Shown here piece by piece: positions 43,860 through 55,559 of a stretch of 64,000 nt of DNA (positions are counted from its first letter, which is position 1; each line of letters opens with the position of its first letter). The translations under genes and the position numbers were made by a program. The stretch comes from Branchiostoma lanceolatum (taxonomy: Eukaryota > Chordata > Leptocardii > Amphioxiformes > Branchiostomatidae): the NCBI RefSeq assembly GCF_035083965.1, contig NC_089723.1:7773501-7837500 (forward strand). The letters are read 5' to 3'. The notes below the pieces were generated by a model that saw nothing but the letters and a program-made list of their open reading frames with translations, did not search any database and had not been told where the DNA came from.

Positions 43860-44002
43860 TAGTCTCCAAGCAGACCCAACGTATCCAGCTGGCAGAAGGA
43901 GTTTTTTTGCAATCGGCGGTGCCTGACAACTTCCCTGGCTGACTGGAGCTTCTCTGGCTAGCTTGTACGATTTTGGCACCGTGGAGATCTGCTTGGAGAT
44001 TA
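43860..44002. mobile_element. Fold-back/MITE, TCTCCAAGCAGA end group
   Basis: Sibling of 32982-33130: ends TAGTCTCCAAGCAGA and TCTGCTTGGAGATTA, shared interior. Flanks TGCTAAAG and TGCTTAAG match 7/8. Confidence 0.78.
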
Positions 44003-44079
44003 TGCTTAAGGACCAAAAGCGGTTATGTAGCCTGACTGATAAATTAAGCTTCCACTTCCAGCATCCATTCCTCTAGAAG

Positions 44080-44100
44080 GAGGGGGGGGGGGGGGGGGGG
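44080..44100. repeat. Poly-G run
   Basis: About 20 consecutive G on the plus strand after GGA. Prone to slippage, so its length is uncertain. Confidence 0.9.
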
Positions 44101-44329
44101 AGAGGGGTTGTGTAACGCAAGCTAAGCGATTATGTAACTGCACTTGAAGCTGCCCTTCATACTTGAATGGCACGCCATCCGTTATGTAAGTACAGTTGCA
44201 GGCGATCAATTTCCTACTCGTCTCTTTCGATTCTCGTACGTGGATGTGCGTCAGTGGCTTCTCCCCGGAGAAAGAACCGTTCAACGGTTTGATGCGTAAC
44301 AGCATTTTCCATTTTCGTTTATCGCTGAG

Positions 44330-44576
44330 TTCTCTCCAAGCAGAGCATGGAGTTATATAAGGAGTTTTAGTTATACAACCTCCTTGAGCAGAGACAGCGG
44401 TTTATGTTCTTGTATCCGATTTGCGGCATTTTCTATTCTTGTCTAGCTGTGCTAGCGATTTCTTCAATCCCCACCCTCTACTATATAGAGAAACATAGAA
44501 TCGTAGAAATTAAAAGGCCGCAAAAAAACAAACAAATCACCCCCAACCAAGGACCGAAACCTCTGCTTGGAGAGAA
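44330..44576. mobile_element. Element with TCTCTCCAAGCAGAG ends
   Basis: Ends TTCTCTCCAAGCAGAG and CTCTGCTTGGAGAGAA are perfect inverted repeats; the interior is mostly not palindromic, unlike its relatives. Flanks ATCGCTGAG and ATCTCTGTG match 7/9. Confidence 0.7.
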
Positions 44577-44621
44577 ATCTCTGTGAACGCCATCTCTCAG
44601 ACTGCGGTGAGCCTATTAGTT

Positions 44622-44915
44622 AAAATCCTCCCACACCATTATTGATGTATAGGGCGGTGCCCATCTCTGTTTCATAGCCCTGGGCCACACTGTTGTGCAA
44701 TCACTGCAGAAGGGGGCTAGTCCACTGGCAGTGGGGTGTGTTTAACTTCCATACTGTATCACAAGTATGTACCATTTTTATAAAGTCTTTGGTATGACTC
44801 AATGCGCCTCTTGTCCAGAGGTGTCCTACCCGGGGCTTGAACCTGGGCCTTCTGATCCAAGTAGTTGGAACCAGATGTGGTGAGAGACAAAGGCCACTAC
44901 ACCACTACACTTTAT
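44622..44915 (-). repeat. tRNA-derived SINE, family B
   Basis: Third copy, more diverged in the tRNA-like head; same body as 33416-33716. Confidence 0.75.
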
Positions 44916-44969
44916 TAGTCCTGAACAGTCACCCTGACTTTTCCAGTCTAGATGTCAAGGTCGCAGAAC

Positions 44970-45390
44970 ACAGTATTTCTCCGCGACCCCGGGGGGTCTA
45001 TGACGCGGGTACAAAATGTAGTGCGGCCCAAACTCTTGAAGACTGGGTAGAAAGCTGCATGTGAGAGGCATCCATGTGTAAACTGTGCTGTGTGGTGTAG
45101 AAATATGTCGGCTTTTAGACTGAAGGATTTGGATGGTGGACCTTTTCCGCTTCTAAATGCGCCTTCTTATGCAATCGCCTCTCGGGGTGAGTCGGATGCA
45201 GTGCAGTGACCTCTCGCAGAGCGCTGGTTCAAAGTGGGCGTGATGAGCTGATACGCCAACAGAATGTTTTTTGGTTTTTGAGTTATTTGTAGGTTGTACC
45301 TAAACTCAAACATATTCGATTTTCGTATTTCTCAAGTTCTCCGCACTATAATTTTTACCGCGTCGAAGCTAGTGCAACGTTCCAATAGTA
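44970..45390. repeat. Dispersed repeat 'ctctcggggtgagtcgg', copy 1
   Basis: It shares 'gcaatcgcctctcggggtgagtcgg' in pieces, 'gcgtgatgagctgatacgcc' and 'ttatttgtaggttgtacc' with 46060-46275, and a diverged version is at 55166-55550. Unknown class, no ORF. Confidence 0.65.
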
Positions 45391-45424
45391 GTTCCCTGTT
45401 GCGAATGGTAGGATGTACAAGGTA

Positions 45425-45511
45425 TTGCCTGAGTACCAGCCTCCGTAGTGACGTGGTTAGCAAGCGAATTTTTTGAGCCAGCGGTCACTACGGAGGCTGG
45501 TACTCAGGCTA
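45425..45511. mobile_element. Fold-back element (TAGCCTGAGTACCAGCC), short copy
   Basis: 87 bp; left end TTGCCTGAGTACCAGCC, right end GGCTGGTACTCAGGCTA. Flanks TACAAGGTA and TACAAGATA match 8/9. Confidence 0.8.
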
Positions 45512-45513
45512 TA

Positions 45514-45878
45514 CAAGATACACGCCAAAAAGCAATTACTCAAACAACTGGATATGATTTTGGAAACGGTCAGACGTTTCAAGTAGCATCCACTACTTTT
45601 CGTCAGTGACTGTGAGCAAGATCAGTTGAACAGCAGGTTTATAACCACGAACTATGAATTGATATGCAAATAAGGAGAAGACAAATTTTTAGATAGTCCA
45701 ATAGAAAGCGAATTAGACAACTCAAGACAAGGTTGAAGTAAATAAAGTTATAAACCTGCTGTTCAACTGATCTTGCTCACAGTCACTGACGAAAAGTAGT
45801 GGATGCTACTTGAAACGTCTGACCGTTTCCAAAATCATATCCAGTTGTTTGAGTAATTGCTTTTTGGCGTATCTTATT
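45514..45878. mobile_element. Long inverted-repeat element, arms about 130 bp
   Basis: Left arm from AGATACACGCCAAAAAGC through 'ggtcagacgtttcaagtagc' to 'aacagcaggtttataac'; the right arm is its inverse ending GGCGTATCTTAT. A shorter relative is at 57964-58124. It directly follows the fold-back at 45425-45511. Confidence 0.78.
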
Positions 45879-46059
45879 ACCTGGATCAAGGAGGTTAAAG
45901 CCTGGATGTCTAATCTTCATCGACGTATACAAGATACACATTTCCAGTCACACTTCTATGGTCTCCTTTCGTCTTTGACTCCTATGTTTGGACTCTTACA
46001 CTAGTCATTTTGCGGCCCTTAACTATAGAAATCCCCATAGGCCGACAACTGTGTTCTGC

Positions 46060-46275
46060 TACCTTAATATGCAACCGCCTCTCGGGGTCAGTCGGCTGCG
46101 GTTCAGTGACCTCTCGCAGAGCGCTGTTTCAAAGTGGGCGTGATGAGCTGATACGCCGACAGAATTTTTTGGTTGTTGAATTATTTGTAGGTTGTACCCT
46201 AAACTCGAACAGGTTCGTTTTTCGTATTTTTCAAGTGCACCGCACTGTAATTTTTACCGCGTCGAAGCCAGTCAC
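46060..46275. repeat. Dispersed repeat 'ctctcggggtcagtcgg', copy 2
   Basis: Matches 44970-45390 over the second half, including 'ctcgcagagcgctg' and 'accgcgtcgaagcc'. Confidence 0.65.
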
Positions 46276-46724
46276 CTTGCGGCCCTTAACAATAGAAATC
46301 TGTGTTCTGCTTAGTACCTCAAGTCACCGTTTCTCGGTTGCGTAAATCCTGTGTTACACAATATTTCGCCACCGGGGACTTCTTAGCCCCTCCGCGCTAC
46401 GTTAGTCGGGCGTGACATTTAGTCAACCTAAGAAAATCGAACACAGGTCTTTATATAACATTGCTAAGGAAGAGCTCTTGATGAAAGTGATGATTATGAT
46501 ATTAGTACCCGGTTACATAACACATTGTTATTTCACAAGAATAGCAGACTTGTTGCTACTATTCTGTGTTTCAAAAAGAGGGAAGAAACCATTAGGAACA
46601 TGAAGTAACAAATGTATAGGGTATATGGTTTTAACACATTGTATTTAGCGTCTTATTTCAACCTCCTTGGTTAGAATGTAGTATTTTAGTGTTTCGTGCC
46701 TTTATATTGTACATCCTGTAGACC

Positions 46725-46800
46725 ACGAGTGGTCATACGTGCATTTAGCCCTCTGGGCATGAATATACAATGATAATTATTACTATTATTAATAAAATGG
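46725..46800 (+). mobile_element. LINE 3'-terminal motif with ATT-rich tail
   Basis: 'gcatttagccctctgggcat' then 'gaatatacaatgataatt' and an (ATT)n-like tail. Plus orientation. Confidence 0.4.
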
Positions 46801-46933
46801 TGCATCCAGTGTCATTCACGATTACTACAGCAGTCAAACATGTCATGGATATTAATAAAAAGTCAAAGACGCAGTGTAGCAAATTAGATCAGATCGGTCC
46901 AGTCTTCAGATGCAGAGGAAGACTCTGTATTAC

Positions 46934-47114
46934 TAGCCTCCTGTGCAGGCTTCCTATAACGGCGGCATATATATTGGGGGGGGGGGGTCTCTCTAATGCC
47001 GGCAAGGGAGTTGTGTAGCCGAGGGAGTTGTGTAGCCGGTAATAGAGACCCCCCCCCCCCCCCCCCCCCCCCAATATATATGCCGTCGTTATAGGAAGCC
47101 TGCACAGGAGGCTA
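46934..47114. mobile_element. Fold-back element with opposed G and C runs
   Basis: Arms TAGCCTCCTGTGCAGGC to 'catatatattggggg', the second arm beginning with a run of more than 20 C. Exact 9-bp duplication CTGTATTAC (46925-46933 and 47115-47123). Between the arms 'gggagttgtgtagccg' is repeated twice. Confidence 0.88.
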
Positions 47115-47134
47115 CTGTATTACAGTAATACAGG

Positions 47135-47300
47135 CGCCGCGTGGCGTGATGGTAGGCCGGTGATTGGCCCGAGCACAGAAGTCCTGGGTTCGAACCCCCT
47201 GAAATGTCCCGACCGTCGGACGTTGTGCCCTTCAGAAAGGCACTTGACTGCAAGTTCATTGCAGTTGGTATTTTGTGGTCTCGCGGCCAACTGTGCATGG
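47135..47300 (+). repeat. SINE family A, 5' half
   Basis: tRNA-like head with GTGGCGTGATGGTAGGC and GGGTTCGAACCCC, followed by 'acgttgtgcccttcagaaag'. It starts 20 bases after the fold-back at 46934-47114. Confidence 0.6.
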
Positions 47301-49700
47301 TATCAACCGCTACTGCTGCATACCTAAACATCGGACCTAAAATGAACTGGCCCTAATGTTTAGGTTCAAGTCCAAAAAAAACCTACATGTCTGGAAACAA
47401 GTCCGGACTTGCAATAAAACCCAAAAAAACTCTCGCTTATATTCTCCTTTTTGTTCTAAACCACCGAACCTTCCTTATAATAGACCATTGCGAGGGAAAA
47501 TATGGAAACATTGCTGTTTTTGTGTTTATAACTGAACTTTTGTGTTTACTTTTGTGTTTGCATGCATAGATCTCAAATTGCATGTAAGATTTATGCCAAT
47601 GTGCAATTTTATATGAACAAAAGTGTTTTTACCACACATATGCCATGGCACTTATAAGTCCGGAACTGAACCCGATCCTCTGGATCTGAATCCGGACCTG
47701 AACCTGAACACGGGTTTAGGTATGCAGCACTATATCAATAGTGGAATAAAACAGATGATATGCTATACGAAAAAACACACATAATACTGTTAGTCTTATA
47801 CAATATATAACGTTACTATTTTTCAGCAACGCATGGAGTATACAGGCTTTTCAATTGACGTCATCTGCGCCATGTTTCATTACACTGCATGCCTGTAACG
47901 CACACGAAGATGCTACTGCTTGATTCATTTACCAGCCAACATTGTCTCCGGGGGTTCAAATTATAATCATCATGACGTCATTGAAAAGCCCATATATAGG
48001 CACCTGACGTCAGGTCATTCTTCTGCTCGAACGTACGTTGACCTCTGACATGTAGTTAGCCGGTCACATGTACATGCGGGTGAGGTTTGAACTGACATAC
48101 TAGCCTAATTTGCCTAAATTTGCATAAAGGGCCCTAGAAGCTAGAACCTCCTGGACCATAGAAGATAGAACATCATACTACACCTAAAAATGACAGAGAA
48201 TACTAGTAACATGTATAGCATCAGTGACAAACTTGGTAATCAATATGAATGATATCGGCATGTAACGTTAACGTTAACAAAGAGAAATGAGGGTTCATTC
48301 TTTTGCCAGATTGGCGCCAACACTATACATATAAACAATATAATGTCCTTGATATAAACAAGGAGGTTTTATAAACTCTTACCGAAAAAAAATATATGCA
48401 TCAGATTTGGGTGGGAGGGGAAACCGCTAGAGATTCACTAGAGCAAGGAGGTTATATAGACTTGACTAGAGTCACTATCACTACTAGTCTGTATAACGCA
48501 AACTGCAGCTGTCCGGGGATTTCTGTCCCCTCCCCGCGGAGACTATGCGGTTACAGGGCGGCAAGCCGTTACAGGAGCTTGATTGAGTTCAGGCTATACC
48601 ACTACTAGCCCACGACCGAAACCTCTGCTTGGAGAATAGATACTGGTATTGAAGCTATTATTAAACAAGGCCAGGCTCCAGGCTATGACCTCGATGTATT
48701 ATGTACAATACTGTGATTTCTTCGAGGTCAACCCTCCAACGCGCGTGTACATGTGACCGGTCACCTGTGTGAGTGTGTCAGAGGTCAACGTACGTTCGGG
48801 CGTAAAAACAACCTGGCGTCATGTGCCTGTGCATGTGTGTCAGGTCAGTAAATCTCCAAGCAGATGTAACGTTAGCAGTCGCCCAAACGAGAAAGCGCCT
48901 AACAAAAACCGAGATGATTTTGGATATTTGGTGCACTGGTTTCAAAATCATCTGTGAGATTGATATTCTTAATACCAACTGTAGTTATGATAGAAGCTAA
49001 AACACGTCCTATTCATTCATGTCCAAGGATGATAAATTTACCTTCTAGTTCTACGTTTTTTTAATTCCATTGCAAACCCAAGGACATTTATATAAGTCCT
49101 ATTGGTATGCTACTCATGCATTTTTGGTCTAGTTACATAAGACATATAGCATCATCACATCATGTTTTGTTCGTCATTTGGGGCATGCATATCAGCACAC
49201 ATTCCATAGGCAACAGATGGTAAGCTGCATAACAGCGAATTTATCTAGAAGTGCCTACTTACATAAGATTCAAGCAGATGCATGGAGACTTGACTCATTT
49301 TGTACCGTTTCGTTCATTTCGTCCCGTTTTTCGGGAATTTTGATTTGTAATGGATCATCTTGCCACATTTATCAATGATGGTAATAATAGTAGCTAAATC
49401 AATGTCGTTTTGCAGTAAAACCACCTCACAGTCAGACAACAGCAAGTCAGCACCGCACATCTGCTTGAAGATCGCCCTTACATAACCTAAAAAAATCGTC
49501 ATGTGTCACTTGAGGTCAAGAAACGTGATTACAACGGGCCTCACCACGGGTTGTCTTAATCGGACCGCCCTGTTTGAATACTTAATATTCCAGGACACAT
49601 TCATGACGAATCAGCTAACAGAAATACCAGCACTGAACATAATTTATTATAATTTATTCAGACGCCGCCCCTTAACCCAGATAAACAGGTTCCTTCACGT
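47301..49700. other. No gene seen
   Basis: Repeats of uncertain class; single TCTCCAAGCAGA-type ends at about 48,618 and 48,852 without partners. Several TAACGTTA words. No supported exon. Confidence 0.4.
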
Positions 49701-49822
49701 GTGAGGCCATCTTATTTGGAAACAGTCCGGCGGTGAGTCAGGAACATCAGGTCGTACCGCGCTCGTATTTGGTGTTTGTAGAGGTATTTTCCCGTCGTTT
49801 AACGCAGCTAAGAGCTACAAAA

Positions 49823-52812
49823 ATGTCTCACAGTACGGAGAACACGGACAGATCGAGCACGCTGCAGGCGCTGCTACAGAACGCGATGTTGTCTCCTCCC
49901 GACACAGGCAAAACCGGTGAGTGGGGTAACAACGTATCCGGGTGTTGTGAGGGGGCACACTAGTTTTAGCTTTGTCGGCAAAAGGGTTAAGTCTCAACTT
50001 CTAGCTCTGTGTATTTCTTGCTCGGTGTGTAGCCTGTATCTGGTATCCCAACATCGTTATCAAAATCATGGACGCCGCACTTGTACCTCCCTATCCGAGA
50101 ATATCCTTTTACATAAATCTGCAACGTTAGACGAATTGTTTGTTTTTACCAAGACATTGCCGTGGGTACTGAAAGAGTGACCCATTTCCCCAGTGTCCCT
50201 GTCTGCCCAGATCTCTTATCTTAGCTCAGGGGGTGGGGGCTCTCACCAAGATTGAAAACATCACAAATCTTCCCAGTGCATCCGGACAGCGCAAGTGTCT
50301 GTCGATGATAATCGTTGACCGCCCAAATTATCATTTGACCCACGTTAGCAAGTTAGACCGCCCACCGCAGGCGTTTATAAATAATTACAGCAACAAAGGC
50401 ACATGTATCTTGGCTGGCACTGACCTTTTCTACGATCTATATCTGTTTTACCCTGTGGCTATCTGTTGCCAATTGTGTAACGTTTAACTATGCGTTCTGG
50501 TCGGTCCAGTGGCAGATAGCTATTTGTGGATCCTAGTCAAGGTCAAGACAACTGTTTGGGTCCCCTTAGCAGGTAATTTTGGAACTGCAGGGGCTTTTTT
50601 GTTAAAATCTTCCAAAGTTGAAAATAAAGATTGGAAGAAGGGATTTCAAACAGCTATATAAATATAGCGGTTTGGGGAAAATGGAGTAGGTCACGTCACT
50701 TGAATTCAATGGTGGGAACAAACCTCACTGTCTCAAATATTAGTGATGAAATATTTGCGATGATGAAATTTTAGCTAGTGGCCTTTAAATCAGCTAAAAT
50801 TGAGTTACAGTTAAATCAAGAATTACAGTATTTGGTTATATTGTTGTCAGGGTACGTGATGTGGGTGGGCAGGAGCTGGCTTATTGGAAAAAGTTGTAAT
50901 TAGTGAATGATCATGAGTATCATTACCTTGACTTGCCTGCCTTTGAGTTTGATGAAGATGAGTTAACAATTCTCTTCTATCTGACCGATAGACAATGGTG
51001 AGAAGAAGAAGCTGGAGGTTGGAGATGACATGGACCCCAGCGTCATGGCATCCGCCTTCTTGGGACCCAACTTGTGGGATAATGCAGATGATTTCAAGGT
51101 AACTTCAGTCTTTGTATTGTTGATACCTCATCAAAAAGTTAAGCTACATACAAACTAAGACCTATAGTATAGGACTCGTTAAAATTAAAAGAGTGGTACT
51201 TAATTTTCCTGTATACTGAGCTTGTACGCTGAAAATGTCATCAGTATTTCTTTTCCCATCCACTGGAAGTATAGCTTTTCTAATGTAAAATGATTGACAG
51301 CACTACTGAACATGTTGTCAGTCATTCTTTTCTCATCGAGTGGTGGAAGAGTAGCTTTTCTAATTTTAGATGCCCAACGGAGCACAACACAGTGTTCCTC
51401 AGCTGTATTGGAGATAAATTACTCACAATGAAAGGCACTGATGTTGATAACACTTTTGCAGTATTGTTAAGATTGTGGACTAAAGATGACTTTTTTTCAT
51501 TCTTAGGACTTCAAGTTAGAGGCAATCGACCTGGACTCCTTCTTCGCTGAAGCCGGGATCCTCATCCCGCAGGATGTCCCGGTGGGCGACCCCAGTACTG
51601 CAGGGCTGCCGTCGATCTCTGATCCTGATTCTCCAGAACCCGTGGCTTCAACATCATTCTCCGCCCCCTCCTCCCCTCCACTGGACGTCACCTCAAGCAC
51701 ATGTAAGTGTCCATCAATTTATATTTCTTAGACTTTTGATGGAAAGATAACATTGAGTGTAACAAGAACTGCTTACTGTAAATCACTTTAATATAGCGTC
51801 AGGAAAATATAGCGGTTTGGGGAAAATGAAGTAGGTCACGGCACTTAATTTTAACAGTGGGAACAAAACTCACTGCCTCAAATATTAGCGATCAAATATT
51901 AGCAATGATGAAATTTAAGCTGTTGACAAGTGACCGTTTAATCAGCTAGAATTAAGTTACAGTTAACAAATGAAGAACTACAGTATTGAAGCCCTTTCCT
52001 CATACAAACTTGAGACAGTATCTTCTCTTGAAAGTTCATCTGTTTTGGTAGAAGTCATTCTGAACGATTTGCAGTTCAAGTTTGATTCAGATTGAGACAG
52101 TATCATTATCGAAATGATTCATCAAATGAGTAGGTGTACCTATTATATCAAAAGAATAAAAATCTACCTGTACATGAACGGAACTATCCAGGACTGAAAT
52201 GTGACAGTTTGCGTCCTTCCCGATGGTTGCTTAGCAGCTGTACCTTTGTAACATCTTCTCAGTAGTTTTGTTTATATGCAAGTCCGCCATTTGTCTGTAA
52301 GTTAACTGTTGAGAACTAAATAGAAGTAGTTGCTGATTGACAATTTTGTTTTTATATTTTCTGCAGCCGTCCCCAGCACAGAGGAGGTCTTGTCGCCTGG
52401 CGCCTCCCCTGCCCACATCAGTCTGGAGGAGGCGATCCCTGAGGTTGAATACGACGTCTCGCCAACTGATGTGGCGCTTGCTTCCATCCCGGGAAAGGAA
52501 GAGTTCAACCCTCGCAAGCGAGTCTTCAGCGATGAGGAACTCAGGCCACAGCCCATGATCAAAAAGTCGCGCAAGATTTTTGTGCCAGAGGACTGTAAGG
52601 ACGATAAGTACTGGGAGCGACGGAAGAAGAACAACGTAGCGGCCAAGAGATCACGGGACGCACGGCGGATCAAGGAGAACCAAGTGGCACTGCGGGCATC
52701 TTTTCTGGAGAGGGAGAATACGACCTTGAAGGAGGAGCTGCTCAAGGCTAAGGAGGAAAATGTGATCTTGTCCAAGAAACTTTTGAAGTATGAACAGCAG
52801 AACAGAGTCTGA
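49823..52812 (+). CDS. TEF/HLF/DBP: PAR-domain bZIP transcription factor, complete, four exons
   Basis: Exons 49823-49916, 50992-51098, 51507-51702, 52367-52812; GT-AG borders, phases fit; 280 residues, typical of the family. The first ATG after an ATG-free leader was chosen. Residues 50-85 ([13 protein letters not shown]...[12 protein letters not shown]) match the conserved N-terminal activation segment of TEF/HLF. The PAR region is about 180-213 ([20 protein letters not shown]), the basic region 214-236 with [13 protein letters not shown], and a leucine zipper follows to 275. Such proteins bind D-box DNA (TTAYGTAA) as dimers in the nucleus and act in clock-linked and metabolic transcription in vertebrates. 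In a lancelet this is probably the single pro-orthologue of TEF, HLF and DBP. Introns 1 and 2 carry copies of one repeat. Confidence 0.95.
50655..50835. repeat. Repeat 'aatatagcggtttgggga' in bZIP intron 1
   Basis: It shares 'atatagcggtttggggaaaatg', in pieces, 'gtaggtcacg', 'cactg(t/c)ctcaaatatta' and 'aagttacagttaa' with the copy in intron 2. Confidence 0.75.
51785..51985. repeat. Repeat 'aatatagcggtttgggga' in bZIP intron 3
   Basis: Same orientation and order of blocks as 50655-50835. This copy lies in the intron after exon 3 (51703-52366). The family resembles the 'TTCGCGGTGG' elements in outline but ends cannot be fixed. Confidence 0.75.
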
Positions 52813-53215
52813 GGATCTTCTGTTTCAAAATATGACGGTGACGCCAGGAAATCAAACAGCTTAGCAAAGTAACTATACTGTATATGGTTTTTTTTCTAGT
52901 TTTCAAACAATTTTGTTCAGTGATCTGCTTATGGTTTACTGCGATAATTAGTTACCCAAAAGTCAGTAAAAGATTATCATAGGTGTTCTTGTCTTTATTA
53001 CATAACAACTTGGTTGTAGTACCAAAGCTTGTAGTCTTTTTTAATTTCTTTTCAATGTAGATTATACTTAAAATGTTCACTCGACAGTATTTTTGGTCAG
53101 GGATGTCAAAAGCGCACAAACTCTTTTGAGACAGAACAGGGTATAAACAGATAACTAGGTAAAATGTATCTCTGTAGGGTACATTCATATTTTACAAAGG
53201 TGAAGTCAGCTTTAA

Positions 53216-53221
53216 AATAAA
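53216..53221 (+). terminator. Candidate polyadenylation signal of the bZIP gene
   Basis: First canonical AATAAA downstream of the stop codon, giving a 3' UTR of about 0.4 kb. Confidence 0.5.
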
Positions 53222-53239
53222 GTATTGTAGTCATGGTGT

Positions 53240-55160
53240 AATTAAGGAAGGTAAAACAGCGTTATGTAGTGAAGTTACAGATTAACAGGTGCACATTTTT
53301 AGTAGGATACATGCGAAAATACGTCGGATGGATTCATGGAGCAATTCTAAGATTTGTGATATGATTTTGGGGGTTCTATGCATTGTATACTACAGTGTGG
53401 AAAAGTACTGTATAGAACATTTTTGTGTGATCATATGCAAATTAGATTATTGCAAGGTGAGGTTTGATGTACATTGGATATGAAAGTTGGGATCTAATGT
53501 GGCTGGTGTGTGTGAAAACTTGTACACTACATTTGTTATTGCTGTTCTCAAGTTTTCTTGTTACAAGTTTTATCAAAAAAACTTATAGCCGCATTTCCAG
53601 AAAAGATTTACTCTTTGCATGTGAAAACTATTCTGCTTCATTCTTTTACATGTCATATTTTGTAACTGCAAACCGTTATATTTTCATCATATGGAAATTC
53701 ACCAGTTATCGCCTTCAAAATTTCCAGGTCCTGTAGCAGTAATGTTATTTGCTTATGTTCATATGGAATGTTTTCACATGCACCTTTTTTTAAAGTACAA
53801 AACCCCATTCCAATGGTCTTTTCTTTGTTAACAAAAGTAGGCATTAATTTGATGAAAAACTCACCACATACTGTGAATAGTCAACAGTAACCTGCTAATG
53901 ATGTTAGCTTTGGAATCTTCTGTGTGATCAACTGTTAGTGGCAGTGGGTGTGAATTAACCTCTATGAGGGTATAGGCTAAAAGGCGGCTATGATTGGTCT
54001 GTTGTAAAGATATACATGTGACCACTATATTATTACCTGTCACTGTATACATGTATATCTATCTCTTGTCAAAGTCATTCTTCTATATACTGTCCCTCTA
54101 AAATTTATCATCCTAATTGTGAAAATGGTGAATTGCTTTAATTTTCAGTGTCTGTGTTACTAGAAATGTCACATCTGTTGTGTTGAACAGATATGCCTGT
54201 AGCAAGCACTCTCGTGTATGGCTAATGATGCCAAAAGTGCATGTTATGAAGTTGTAGATAAAATGTTCTTAAAAAAAATGGTCATGATGATGCCAGAGGG
54301 CTATCCTTAATATAGGATAGGGATTTCACCTGTAAGCCCTGTTACCAGTTGTTATACTGTTTTTATGTTGTGCGACTGCTGGTATGATATTGGGTTCATC
54401 CTTCTGCGAAAGATGCGGATTAACGAAGTCCTCTATTTTCACTTGTTTTTACAACCTTGTGTTGTATTACAGATAAGTTCTAGATGCCCAAGGGCTATCC
54501 GTGGCTTTAGGATATAGATAGGGGGGGTTTTCCACCCTAAACCCTGTGCAGTATACGTTCTACAATATTCTCTGATATAAAGGAACTACTGATACGAAAG
54601 GGCAATCCTTCAATGCTTAGGATATGGAAAAGCCCTACAGCTCTCTTCCGCTGTTTTACAATATTGACGTGTTGTATTACTACTGGACTATGCTTGGAAG
54701 ATCGTTGTTGTGGTATTTAACATGACCTTGAAAACTGTACAGCCACCAGTGTGTTGTCTTCATTGTGTACAAGTTTAGTAAACATTCACACTTGACCTAC
54801 ATGTACCACCACTGCAACACACAAAAAGATGCAATGCAATCCACTTATGCTCTAGCATGTAAGAACTCCTCAAACGTACAATGTTAACTAAAAAGACATA
54901 GGCATCAAGCTACGACATGTATATACAACCACCGCTTATAAACTCCGGAGACAGGGAAGAACCTACAGTAAACCTGATAGCGAGAGTTTGGTAGTACGAC
55001 TTCCTACAAACCTCGTAGCTACATGAAGGTCATTTGCACATGTTGACCCTGGGTGCCATTCTAATTAGTTAACTTGGGCTCCCATACATGTGTCTGGGGG
55101 GGGTATTCCCTTACAAATTTTGTAAAGGAATGAGTTTCGGATCACCCCTTCCCCTTTGAG
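53240..55160. other. No gene seen
   Basis: AT-rich; open frames here (e.g. 53464-53736) have no splice context or family resemblance. A longer 3' UTR of the bZIP gene is possible. Confidence 0.4.
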
Positions 55161-55165
55161 GTAGC

Positions 55166-55550
55166 AGCACACGGTATTTATTCGCGACCCTCAGAGTACA
55201 TTACGTAGAAGTAAAATAGTGCGCCCTAAATCTCGAACCGTATGTAAAAACATAAACGTGAAAGCCAGCGAGGCACGAACTTTACTGTATGGTGGTAAAA
55301 TGAGTGGGCTTTTAGATCGTACAAATGAAATAGTGTAGTTTGTCCATTCCGCGTATAAATGCACGTGACCCTTACAGCTGCCTGCTGGAGTGAGTCGGCT
55401 GCAGTTCCGTATGACCCTGCATGACCCCATTTAAAAGTGGTCTTAAAAAAATTTGAAAAAAAAAACTTTTTTTAGTTTTCAGTTATTTTGTAGTTTGTAC
55501 CCTCAATGTCAACATATTTGTTTGTCTGGATTTTCTATCGTACCTAGCCT
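55166..55550. repeat. Dispersed repeat, diverged copy 3 of the 44.97-45.39 kb family
   Basis: 'gagtgagtcggctgcagttc', 'tttaaaagtgg', 'agttattttgtagtttgtacc' and 'ttcgcgacc' occur in the same order as at 44970-45390. Confidence 0.5.
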
Positions 55551-55559
55551 GTGTTTACA

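Noticed and set aside
52302-52775. 157-codon minus-strand open frame
   Set aside because: Antisense shadow of the bZIP exon, whose protein is unmistakable.
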